64,000 bases of DNA, taken from Ensifer sp. MPMI2T (lineage in GTDB: Bacteria > Pseudomonadota > Alphaproteobacteria > Rhizobiales > Rhizobiaceae). Made by a program: the position numbers and the translations under genes. The notes under the pieces are model-generated. The model ran no database searches and had not been told where the DNA came from. It saw only the letters and a program-made list of their open reading frames with translations. Shown piece by piece: positions 8,804-15,554 of this stretch (the first letter of the stretch is position 1; each line of letters begins with the position of its first letter). Location: the NCBI RefSeq assembly GCF_004827385.1, contig NZ_SRXN01000003.1, positions 186,001 to 250,000 of the forward strand. Direction: 5' to 3'.

Positions 8804-10588
8804 ATGGCCAAGATGCGCGCTGTCGATGCGGCAGTTTATGTTCTGGAGAAGGAGGGGATTGATTGCGCCTTCGGTGTGCCGGGCGCTGCGATCAACCCGT
8901 TCTATTCGGCCTTGAAGGCTCGCGGTTCGATCCGTCACATTCTCGCCCGTCACGTCGAGGGCGCCTCGCATATGGCGGAAGGCTATACGCGGGCCAGACA
9001 CGGCAATATCGGTGTCTGCATCGGCACCTCGGGGCCGGCCGGCACGGACATGATTACCGGCCTCTATTCGGCCTCCGCCGACTCGATCCCGATCCTCTGC
9101 ATCACCGGCCAGGCGCCGCGCGCCCGTCTCGACAAGGAGGATTTCCAGGCCGTCGACATCGCTGCGATCGCCGGCCCGGTCACGAAATGGGCGGTCACGG
9201 TCATGGAGCCGGCCCTGGTCCCCTTCGTCTTCCAGAAGGCGTTCCACCTGATGCGCTCCGGCCGTCCCGGTCCGGTCCTCATCGACCTGCCGGTTGACGT
9301 TCAGCTCGCCGAGATCGAGTTCGATCCGGAAACCTATTCGCCGCTGGAGCCCTACAAGCCGTCGGCGACTCGCGCGCAGGCCGAAAAGGCGATCGCGATG
9401 CTGAACGAAGCCGAGCGACCGCTGATCGTCGCGGGCGGTGGCATCATCAATGCCGACGCCTCGGATCTTCTGGTTGAGTTCGCCGAGATCACCGGCATTC
9501 CGGTCATTCCGACATTGATGGGCTGGGGCACGATCCCGGACGATCATCCGCTGATGGCCGGCATGTGCGGACTGCAGACGTCGCACCGCTACGGCAATGC
9601 GACCCTGCTCGCCTCCGACTTCGTGCTCGGCGTCGGCAATCGCTGGGCCAACCGCCACACGGGCAACGTCCCGACCTATACCGAAGGACGCAAGTTCATC
9701 CATGTCGATATCGAGCCGACGCAGATCGGCCGTGTCTTCGCCCCGGATTTCGGCATCGTCTCGGACGCGGGTGCCGCACTCAAGCTCCTCCTCGACGTTG
9801 CCACCGAATGGAAGACCGCCGGCAAATTACGCGACTGGTCGGGTTGGGCGGAAGAGTGCCGTGAGCGCAAGCGCACGATGCTGCGCAAGACCCATTTTGA
9901 CCAGACGCCGCTCAAACCCCAGCGCGTCTACGAGGAAATGAACCGGGCCTTCGGCCGCGATACTTGCTACGTCTCGACCATCGGCCTCAGCCAGATCGCC
10001 GGCGCACAGTTCCTGCATGTCTACAAGCCGCGAAACTGGATCAATTGCGGCCAGGCTGGTCCGCTCGGCTGGACGCTGCCGGCGGCGCTCGGCGTCAGGG
10101 CAGCAGATCCGGATCGGCCGATCGTCGCGCTTTCCGGCGACTATGATTTCCAGTTCCTGATCGAGGAGCTCGCCGTCGGCGCGCAGCACAAGCTGCCCTA
10201 CCTGCATGTGGTCGTGAACAATTCCTATCTCGGCCTCATCCGGCAGGCGCAGCGAGGCTTCAATATGGATTTCGAGGTGAGCCTCGCCTTCGACAACATC
10301 AATGCCGACGGCGATGCGGAGAAGGGTTATGGCGTCGATCACGTCGCGGTCGCTGAAGGTCTCGGCTGCAAGGCCATCCGTGTCCGCAGCCCCAATGAAT
10401 TCGCCGAAGCCTTCGATAAAGCGCAGGCGTTGATGGACGAACATCGGGTCCCGGTCGTCATCGAGTTCATCCTCGAGCGGGTGACGAACATCGCCATGGG
10501 CGCCGACATCAACGCCGTCGTCGAGTTCGAGGAACTCGCCGCGCGCGGTGAGGACGTGCCGACGGCCATCGCCGCCCTTCTCGATTGA
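8804..10588 (+). CDS. gcl: Glyoxylate carboligase (tartronate-semialdehyde synthase)
   Basis: 594 residues, a thiamine-diphosphate enzyme that joins two glyoxylates to tartronate semialdehyde and CO2. The N-terminus [30 protein letters not shown] is nearly identical to known Gcl. Residue 51 is Val (ARHVEGASH) where almost all related enzymes have the catalytic Glu; this replacement is diagnostic of Gcl. The C-terminal ThDP/Mg segment [15 protein letters not shown] is present. AGGAGG lies well placed before the ATG. It is the first gene of gcl-hyi-glxR-ttuD and is probably repressed by the divergent IclR-type protein. Confidence 0.97.
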   Translation: MAKMRAVDAAVYVLEKEGIDCAFGVPGAAINPFYSALKARGSIRHILARHVEGASHMAEGYTRARHGNIGVCIGTSGPAGTDMITGLYSASADSIPILCITGQAPRARLDKEDFQAVDIAAIAGPVTKWAVTVMEPALVPFVFQKAFHLMRSGRPGPVLIDLPVDVQLAEIEFDPETYSPLEPYKPSATRAQAEKAIAMLNEAERPLIVAGGGIINADASDLLVEFAEITGIPVIPTLMGWGTIPDDHPLMAGMCGLQTSHRYGNATLLASDFVLGVGNRWANRHTGNVPTYTEGRKFIHVDIEPTQIGRVFAPDFGIVSDAGAALKLLLDVATEWKTAGKLRDWSGWAEECRERKRTMLRKTHFDQTPLKPQRVYEEMNRAFGRDTCYVSTIGLSQIAGAQFLHVYKPRNWINCGQAGPLGWTLPAALGVRAADPDRPIVALSGDYDFQFLIEELAVGAQHKLPYLHVVVNNSYLGLIRQAQRGFNMDFEVSLAFDNINADGDAEKGYGVDHVAVAEGLGCKAIRVRSPNEFAEAFDKAQALMDEHRVPVVIEFILERVTNIAMGADINAVVEFEELAARGEDVPTAIAALLD

Positions 10589-10657
10589 AAATCATCTGAG
10601 CGGGACGAGGAAAAGTTTCTGCCCGCGTCCCGCGCCACTTCCAGGAGGAACCATCGC

Positions 10658-11473
10658 ATGCCGAGATTCGCTGCGAACCTGACCATGCTGTTCAACGAGG
10701 CGCCGTTCCTCGATCGCTTTTCGTTGGCCGCCAAGGCGGGCTTCGAGGGGGTGGAGTATCTCTTTCCCTACGAGTTCGAGAAGATGGCGTTGCGTGCCGC
10801 GCTCGATCGTAATGGCTTGACCCAGGTTCTGCACAACTTGCCCGCTGGAGACTGGGCGCGCGGCGAGCGTGGCATCGCAATTTTTCCGGACCGGGTCGAC
10901 GAGTTCCGCAAGGGCGTTGCGACCGCCATCGACTACGCGACCGCGCTCGATTGCAGGCAGGTCAATTGCCTCGTCGGCATCGCGCCGGACGGCGTTTCCG
11001 ACCATATCCTGCGCACGACGCTGATCGCGAACCTCAAGCTCGCGGCAATCGAACTCGGCAAGCACGGCATCCGCCTCCTGATCGAACCGATCAACTGCTT
11101 CGATATTCCGGGCTTTTATCTCAACACCGTCGATCAGGCGGCCTCGATCATCGCCGAGGTCGGGAGCGACAACCTCTTTATCCAGTACGACCTTTATCAC
11201 CAGCAGCGCACGCAGGGCGAATTGGTCGGTACCTACAAGCGTTTCGTCGACCGCATCGCCCACATCCAGCTTGCCGACAATCCGGGTCGTAACGAACCAG
11301 GCACCGGCGAGATCAACTATCCTCATGTCTTCGATGCGCTGGAGGCAGCCGGCTACGACGGCTGGATCGGTTGCGAATACAAGCCGCTGACCACGACGGC
11401 CGAGGGGCTGGGCTGGCTTGGTGGCGAGCGCAAGCGCAAGCAATCCGCAGACATCATCAAAATCAGGAGCTAA
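10658..11473 (+). CDS. hyi: Hydroxypyruvate isomerase
   Basis: 271 residues with a xylose-isomerase-like TIM barrel. MPRFAANLTMLFNEAPFLDRF is the classic Hyi start, and LLIEPINCFDIPGFYL, QYDLYHQQ and IGCEYKPL carry the metal/catalytic acids. It interconverts hydroxypyruvate and tartronate semialdehyde. It lies 69 bp after gcl with its own Shine-Dalgarno (AGGAGG) and 6 bp before glxR, so it belongs to one operon. Confidence 0.93.
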   Translation: MPRFAANLTMLFNEAPFLDRFSLAAKAGFEGVEYLFPYEFEKMALRAALDRNGLTQVLHNLPAGDWARGERGIAIFPDRVDEFRKGVATAIDYATALDCRQVNCLVGIAPDGVSDHILRTTLIANLKLAAIELGKHGIRLLIEPINCFDIPGFYLNTVDQAASIIAEVGSDNLFIQYDLYHQQRTQGELVGTYKRFVDRIAHIQLADNPGRNEPGTGEINYPHVFDALEAAGYDGWIGCEYKPLTTTAEGLGWLGGERKRKQSADIIKIRS

Positions 11474-11479
11474 AGCACG

Positions 11480-12364
11480 ATGGCATCTATCGGTTTCATT
11501 GGACTGGGTATCATGGGCACGCCGATGGCGCGCCACCTGCAGGATGCCGGGCATACGATCGTCACATCGAAATTCGTCATACCGCCGCGCCAGGAGCTCG
11601 TCGATAACGGCCTCAAATTTGTCGAGACGCCGAAGGCGCTCGCCGAGACCGTCGATACGATTATCCTGATGCTGCCGGACACGCCGGAAGTGAAGGACGT
11701 TCTCTTCGGTGAGAACGGCGTCTTCTACGGCCTGGGCAAGGGCAAGCTCGTTATTGACATGAGCTCGATCTCGCCGATCGAAACGAAGGAGTTCGCAAGA
11801 AAGGTTCGCGAAACGGGCGCCGAATATATCGATGCTCCGGTTTCCGGCGGTGAAGTCGGGGCGAAGAACGCCTCGCTCAGCATCATGGCCGGCGGCTCGC
11901 AGGAATCCTTCGACCGCGCCCTGCCGCTCTTCAAGCGGATGGGCAAGAACATCACCCTTGTCGGTGATTGCGGCGACGGTCAGGTCACCAAGGTTGCCAA
12001 CCAGATCATCGTTGCACTGACGATCGAGGCGGTCTCCGAAGCATTGGTTTTCGCCTCCAAGGCGGGTGCCGATCCGGCGCGGGTGCGCGAGGCGCTGATG
12101 GGCGGTTTCGCCTCCTCGCGTATTCTCGAAGTCCATGGCGACCGGATGATCAAGCGCACCTTCGATCCCGGCTTCCGCATTTCGCTGCACCAGAAGGATC
12201 TCAATCTGGCGCTGCAGGGAGCAAAGAGCCTTGGCATTTCGCTGCCGAACACGGCGGCCACGCAGGAACTCTTCAATAATTGCGCCGCCAACGGCGACAG
12301 CGGGCTCGACCATTCCGGTCTCGTCCGGGCGCTGGAGCGGATGGCCAACCACCAGGTCGCCTAG
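11480..12364 (+). CDS. glxR: Tartronate-semialdehyde reductase (2-hydroxy-3-oxopropionate reductase)
   Basis: 294 residues of the 3-hydroxyisobutyrate dehydrogenase family. The NAD(P)-binding GFIGLGIMGTPMA is at the N-terminus; DAPVSGGEVGAKNASLSIMAGG and the catalytic-lysine helix VTKVANQIIVA follow. It reduces tartronate semialdehyde to D-glycerate, the product used by the glycerate kinase encoded next. Operon position between hyi and ttuD settles its role within a family that is otherwise hard to tell apart. Confidence 0.93.
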   Translation: MASIGFIGLGIMGTPMARHLQDAGHTIVTSKFVIPPRQELVDNGLKFVETPKALAETVDTIILMLPDTPEVKDVLFGENGVFYGLGKGKLVIDMSSISPIETKEFARKVRETGAEYIDAPVSGGEVGAKNASLSIMAGGSQESFDRALPLFKRMGKNITLVGDCGDGQVTKVANQIIVALTIEAVSEALVFASKAGADPARVREALMGGFASSRILEVHGDRMIKRTFDPGFRISLHQKDLNLALQGAKSLGISLPNTAATQELFNNCAANGDSGLDHSGLVRALERMANHQVA

Positions 12365-12382
12365 TTTCAATGCGTTAGAGCG

Positions 12383-12448
12383 TTTCGCGGTTTCGAAGTT
12401 ACCGTGAAATGTTCATCCGTGGGGCGGTGGTGGGGAGGCCGCCGCCCC
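12383..12448. other. Two hairpins in the glxR-ttuD gap
   Basis: First: TTTCGCGG (12383-12390) with CCGTGAAA (12402-12409), 7 of 8 pairs, preceded by TTAGAGCG; it looks like a fragment of a common rhizobial GAGCGTTTC repeat. Second: GGGGCGG (12421-12427) with CCGCCCC (12442-12448), ending 8 nt before the Shine-Dalgarno of ttuD and followed by TCATTTTC. They may stabilise upstream mRNA or lower ttuD expression. Confidence 0.45.
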
Positions 12449-12470
12449 TCATTTTCAGGGAGACATATAC

Positions 12471-13739
12471 GTGGCACCGATCGCCGATCCGCGCGCCTTT
12501 CTCGAAACGCTGTTTACGTCGGCCGTCGCCGCCGCCGATCCTGCCCTTGTCATCGCCTCCAATTTGCCGGAGAGGCCGAAGGGGCGGACCGTTGTCGTCG
12601 GGGCAGGGAAGGGCGCTGCGCAAATGGCGCGGGCCTTCGCGAATGCGTGGCGCGGTCCGCTGAGCGGCGCCGTCGTTACCCGCTACGGTTTCGGCGTTCA
12701 TTGCGAACGCATCGAGGTGCTGGAGGCTGCTCATCCCGTGCCGGACGAAAGCGGGCTCCATGCCTCCAAACGCCTTCTCGCCGAGGTTCGCGACCTGACC
12801 AAGGACGATCTGGTGGTGGCGTTGGTCTGCGGTGGCGGCTCCGCGCTTCTGCCTTCGCCGCCGCGAAGCCTGTCGCTCCAGGACGAAATCGCCGTCAACC
12901 GCGCGCTTCTCGCCTCCGGTGCGCCGATCAGCGCAATGAACTGTGTGCGCAAACATGTGTCGACGATCAAGGGCGGCAGGCTGGCGGCGGCTGCCTATCC
13001 CGCGAAAGTCGTTTCGCTTGTCGTCTCCGACATCCCGGGCGACAATCCGGCACTCGTCGCCTCTGGTCCGACGATCGCGGACGGGAGCACGCGCGGGGAC
13101 GCCTTGAAGATCGTCGAGCGTTACGGGCTGTCGTTACCGGAACAGGTCATTGAGTGGCTCGCGACAGATGCTGCAGACGCGCCGAATCCGTCCGATCCGA
13201 GGTTTGCCCGAAACGAAGTACGCCTGATCGCCTCGGCTGCCGTCTCGCTGGAGGCTGCGGCCGCGCGCGCCCGCGAAGCCGGGATCGAGGCAATCATCCT
13301 GTCTGACGCGATTGAAGGCGAAGCGCGCGAAGTCGGGCGCGTCCATGCCGCGATCGCGCGCGAAGTTGCTCAGCGCAGCCGTCCATTCTCGAAGCCGGTC
13401 GTCGTCCTCTCGGGCGGCGAGACGACCGTGACGATCAAGGGGAAGGGCAGGGGCGGCCGCAACGGCGAATTCCTCCTGTCGCTGGCGCTCGGCATAGACG
13501 GAATCCATGGCATCTCTGCACTTGCCGCCGACACCGATGGCATCGATGGTTCGGAAGACAATGCCGGCGCCTTCGCCGACAGCACGACGATTGCCCGGCT
13601 TCGCGGTCAGCGGCTGGACCCGACGGCACTGCTTCAATGCAACGATAGCTGGACGGCCTTCGATGCACTCGGCGATATCTTCAAGCCGGGACCGACGGGC
13701 ACCAATGTCAACGATTTCCGAGCGATCCTCGTGCAGTAA
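12471..13739 (+). CDS. ttuD: Glycerate kinase (GK type II, MOFRL family)
   Basis: 422 residues. Family motifs are VVVGAGKGAAQMA, VCGGGSALLPSP, SDIPGDNPALVASGPT, SGGETTVTIKGKGRGGRNGEF and ALAADTDGIDGSEDNAGAF. It phosphorylates D-glycerate, feeding the glyoxylate carboligase route into lower glycolysis. The start is GTG at 12471 with AGGGAGA in front. The 106-bp gap after glxR carries two hairpins, so its expression may be partly uncoupled. A pyruvate kinase gene, sometimes found after ttuD, is absent here. Confidence 0.93.
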   Translation: MAPIADPRAFLETLFTSAVAAADPALVIASNLPERPKGRTVVVGAGKGAAQMARAFANAWRGPLSGAVVTRYGFGVHCERIEVLEAAHPVPDESGLHASKRLLAEVRDLTKDDLVVALVCGGGSALLPSPPRSLSLQDEIAVNRALLASGAPISAMNCVRKHVSTIKGGRLAAAAYPAKVVSLVVSDIPGDNPALVASGPTIADGSTRGDALKIVERYGLSLPEQVIEWLATDAADAPNPSDPRFARNEVRLIASAAVSLEAAAARAREAGIEAIILSDAIEGEAREVGRVHAAIAREVAQRSRPFSKPVVVLSGGETTVTIKGKGRGGRNGEFLLSLALGIDGIHGISALAADTDGIDGSEDNAGAFADSTTIARLRGQRLDPTALLQCNDSWTAFDALGDIFKPGPTGTNVNDFRAILVQ

Positions 13740-13754
13740 CGTCGCGCGCAAACG

Positions 13755-13783
13755 GCTCGGCGGCGGCTCAGTGCCCGCCGAGC
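13755..13783. terminator. Terminator hairpin between ttuD and hsp20
   Basis: GCTCGGCGG (13755-13763) pairs perfectly with CCGCCGAGC (13775-13783) across an 11-nt loop. It lies between convergent genes and can serve both. No strong T-run follows. Confidence 0.5.
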
Positions 13784-13803
13784 TTAGCGGGCACTACCGG
13801 CGT

Positions 13804-14316
13804 TTATTCGGCGCTAATCGCGATCCGCTTGGACTTGTCCTGGCTCTGCTCCGATTTCGGAAGCGTGACGCTCAGCACGCCATTCTTGAAGGTCGCTTTG
13901 ACCTGGCCTTCATTGATGTCGTATGCGAGCGGAATACGCCGTTCGAAGCGGCCGTAGTAGCGTTCGGAAAACTGCTTTTCCTTGTCTTCGCTCTCGGCGC
14001 GCTTTTCGCCGCGCAGCGTCAGGACGCCGTCGGAGTAGGACAGCTCGATATCCTTTTCTTCGAGCCCGGGCAGCTCCGCCGTGACCTTGATCTCGTTATC
14101 ACGGTCAGTTACTTCGACATTAGGCCAGCCGAAGCCGAAGCCCGGTTGGTTCGAAAACGCAAACGGCATGCGTTGATCGAAATTGCGGAAGACGTCGTCG
14201 AACAGGCGGTTCATTTCCCTGTGAAGCATCAGGAACGGATTACGGTCGACATCGCGATAGGATGTAGGCACGTGCTCCTGGGCGCGGCCCCATGGAATGA
14301 GATCACGTACGTTCAT
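13804..14316 (-). CDS. Small heat-shock protein (Hsp20/alpha-crystallin), second gene of pair
   Basis: 170 residues. The alpha-crystallin domain spans about residues 60-155 (NVEVTDRDNEIKVTAELPGL, GVLTLRGEKRAE, RIPLAYDINEGQVKATFKNGVLSVTLPK), and the C-terminal I-x-I motif is RIAI. It is an ATP-independent holdase chaperone of the cytoplasm. AAAAGGAG precedes the ATG. It follows the other hsp20 gene by 91 bp on the same strand and is probably co-transcribed from the heat-shock promoter near 15000; it lacks an obvious thermometer hairpin of its own. The N-terminus is typical of rhizobial class A sHSPs. Confidence 0.93.
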   Translation of the reverse strand: MNVRDLIPWGRAQEHVPTSYRDVDRNPFLMLHREMNRLFDDVFRNFDQRMPFAFSNQPGFGFGWPNVEVTDRDNEIKVTAELPGLEEKDIELSYSDGVLTLRGEKRAESEDKEKQFSERYYGRFERRIPLAYDINEGQVKATFKNGVLSVTLPKSEQSQDKSKRIAISAE

Positions 14317-14343
14317 TGTCAGCTCCTTTTTTTTGTCGCCGTC

Positions 14344-14380
14344 CGCCGAAGCCCGGTGCTTGCCGGCCTTCGGCGTTTTT
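14344..14380. other. Stem-loop between the two hsp20 genes
   Basis: CGCCGAAG (14344-14351) and CTTCGGCG (14368-14375) with an inner CCGG/CCGG pair form a strong stem-loop. Five Ts follow on the plus strand, but both hsp20 genes run on the minus strand, so it would act there as an intercistronic processing or stability element rather than a normal terminator. Confidence 0.5.
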
Positions 14381-14407
14381 CGGCAGAGGGTGGTCGCGCG
14401 ATTGCTA

Positions 14408-14887
14408 TCAGGCCGCGTGCCTGCTGCCTTTGGTGTGCTCCTGGTCCTCGATCGGGGGCAGGGTCTCGGCCTGATGAATTTCGATCCGACGTGGCCTCAT
14501 CTGCTCGGGCAGTTCACGGACGAGATCGATTGCCAGCAGACCGTGGGCGAGATTGGCACCCGTGACCTTCACGTAGTCAGCCAATTGGAAGCGACGATCG
14601 AAATTGCGGCCAGCAATACCGCGATAGATATAGTCAGCCTTGTCCTCGCCGGGCTTTTCGCCGCGAACGACAAGCAACTGCGGTTCATGCGTGACGGTTA
14701 TCTCGTCCGGCGCGAAGCCGGCGACTGACATAATGATGCGATACTGGTTATCGCCGACGCGGAGGATGTCGTAGGGCGGCCAATTGTCGGTTGGCGCCAG
14801 ACGGCTCGCTGCGTCAAGCAGGTCGAAAACGTGGTCAAATCCCACGCTTGACCGGGACAAGGGCGAAAAGTCGAGTGTTGTTCTCAT
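14408..14887 (-). CDS. Small heat-shock protein (Hsp20), first gene of pair
   Basis: 159 residues from the ATG at 14887, giving MRTTLDFSPLSRSSVGFDHVFDLL, the expected N-terminus of rhizobial IbpA-like proteins. An upstream in-frame ATG at 14911 would place the start inside the thermometer hairpin and is rejected; AGAGGA sits 7 nt before the chosen ATG. The alpha-crystallin domain covers about residues 35-135 (YRIIMSVAGFAPDEITVT, LVVRGEKPGEDK, FQLADYVKVTGANLAHGLLAIDLVRELPE), and the I-x-I motif is RIEI. Expression is likely controlled twice: by an RpoH-type promoter and by an RNA thermometer in a leader of about 90 nt. Confidence 0.92.
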   Translation of the reverse strand: MRTTLDFSPLSRSSVGFDHVFDLLDAASRLAPTDNWPPYDILRVGDNQYRIIMSVAGFAPDEITVTHEPQLLVVRGEKPGEDKADYIYRGIAGRNFDRRFQLADYVKVTGANLAHGLLAIDLVRELPEQMRPRRIEIHQAETLPPIEDQEHTKGSRHAA

Positions 14888-14889
14888 AG

Positions 14890-14913
14890 CCATATCCTCT
14901 GTGAGCAACATGG
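14890..14913 (-). promoter_or_regulatory. ROSE-like RNA thermometer hairpin masking the hsp20 start
   Basis: On the minus strand the segment folds as CCATG...TATGG (5 bp) closing an upper stem in which UUGCU faces AGGA, with a CACAG loop and one extra G in the UUGCU arm. This is the hallmark of ROSE elements: a UUGCU/UCGCU anti-Shine-Dalgarno with a non-canonical G opposite the Shine-Dalgarno. The AGGA is the ribosome-binding site of the hsp20 start at 14887. The stem is short and imperfect, as expected for melting at heat-shock temperature. Confidence 0.75.
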
Positions 14914-14985
14914 ACGATGAGGAGCAGCGTCGAAGAGGACGATGCCCCTCGACTGCGAACCCCGAAAAGGCGGCCCGTAATAGCG

Positions 14986-15013
14986 ATTTAGGGACTTCCT
15001 CAGCGGTTTCAAG
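14986..15013 (-). promoter_or_regulatory. RpoH (sigma-32)-type promoter for hsp20 pair
   Basis: On the minus strand CTTGAAA (15007-15013) is a perfect heat-shock -35, and CCCTAAAT (14986-14993) resembles the CCCCATNT -10, with a 13-nt spacer. Transcription from here would give a leader of about 90 nt, the usual length of a ROSE element. Confidence 0.7.
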
Positions 15014-15107
15014 GGGTTGTGCGAGCCGCTACCGGGTGATCGGGCAGCAAGGAAGGAGATGGATGCAAGTCTTTGTAATATCGTGAAAAATTTCGATGCG
15101 CGCTCGC

Positions 15108-15135
15108 CTTGATTTTCCGAAATCGGCGCCAATAT
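15108..15135 (+). promoter_or_regulatory. Possible RpoH-type promoter for DUF982 gene
   Basis: CTTGATT (15108-15114), a 14-nt spacer, then CCAATAT (15129-15135), about 43 nt before the DUF982 start. It is weaker than the hsp20 promoter but of the same type and divergent from it, suggesting shared heat-shock control. Confidence 0.45.
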
Positions 15136-15177
15136 CTCCCTGCATAGATCCATTGGGGCATGCGAAAGGAGGAAGAA

Positions 15178-15480
15178 ATGCTTCTCAATGAGATTCCGTG
15201 GACAACTCCCCTCACGGTACGCCTTTCAAGTGGCATCAAACACACCTTCAATTCCGTATACGAAGCCCTGGATTTTCTCGAAAACGAATGGCCGCTACGC
15301 AAGGGCCAGCGGTACGAACGTGCGGTACGCACCTGCCGCGGCGCGCTCAATCGGATGACGCCGGCCGCGATCGCCCGAGAGGCTTTCGTCGCCGCCTGCC
15401 TTGAAGCCGGAATGCCGATTGTGGCGACCGAGCATGCATCGCATCAACAAGCGGGTGAAGGCAAAGCCCCACGTGCGTGA
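15178..15480 (+). CDS. DUF982 domain protein, unknown function
   Basis: 100 residues. The pattern VRLSSGIKHTFNSVYEALDFLENEWPLRKGQRYERAVRTCRGAL...AIAREAFVAACLEAGM fits the DUF982 family, small cytoplasmic proteins that are multiplied in rhizobia and have no assigned role. The ATG at 15178 is chosen over the in-frame ATG at 15160 because AGGAGG lies just before it and would otherwise be coding. It is divergent from the hsp20 pair and has a possible heat-shock promoter, so a stress link is plausible but not shown. Confidence 0.8.
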   Translation: MLLNEIPWTTPLTVRLSSGIKHTFNSVYEALDFLENEWPLRKGQRYERAVRTCRGALNRMTPAAIAREAFVAACLEAGMPIVATEHASHQQAGEGKAPRA

Positions 15481-15554
15481 GGAAGGGTAAGTGCCGTCCA
15501 CGAAGGCGTCCGAAAACTGCCGCGCTCAACGTCGTTCAATGATCCGGAAACGCA

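Noticed and set aside
10592-12370. Long minus-strand open frame (about 592 codons) opposite hyi and glxR
   Set aside because: Arg/Gly/Asp-rich shadow sequence typical of high-GC antisense frames; the plus strand codes two well-supported enzymes.
14888-14911. Upstream ATG as start of the first hsp20 gene
   Set aside because: It falls inside the thermometer hairpin; AGAGGA and the conserved MRTT N-terminus point to 14887.
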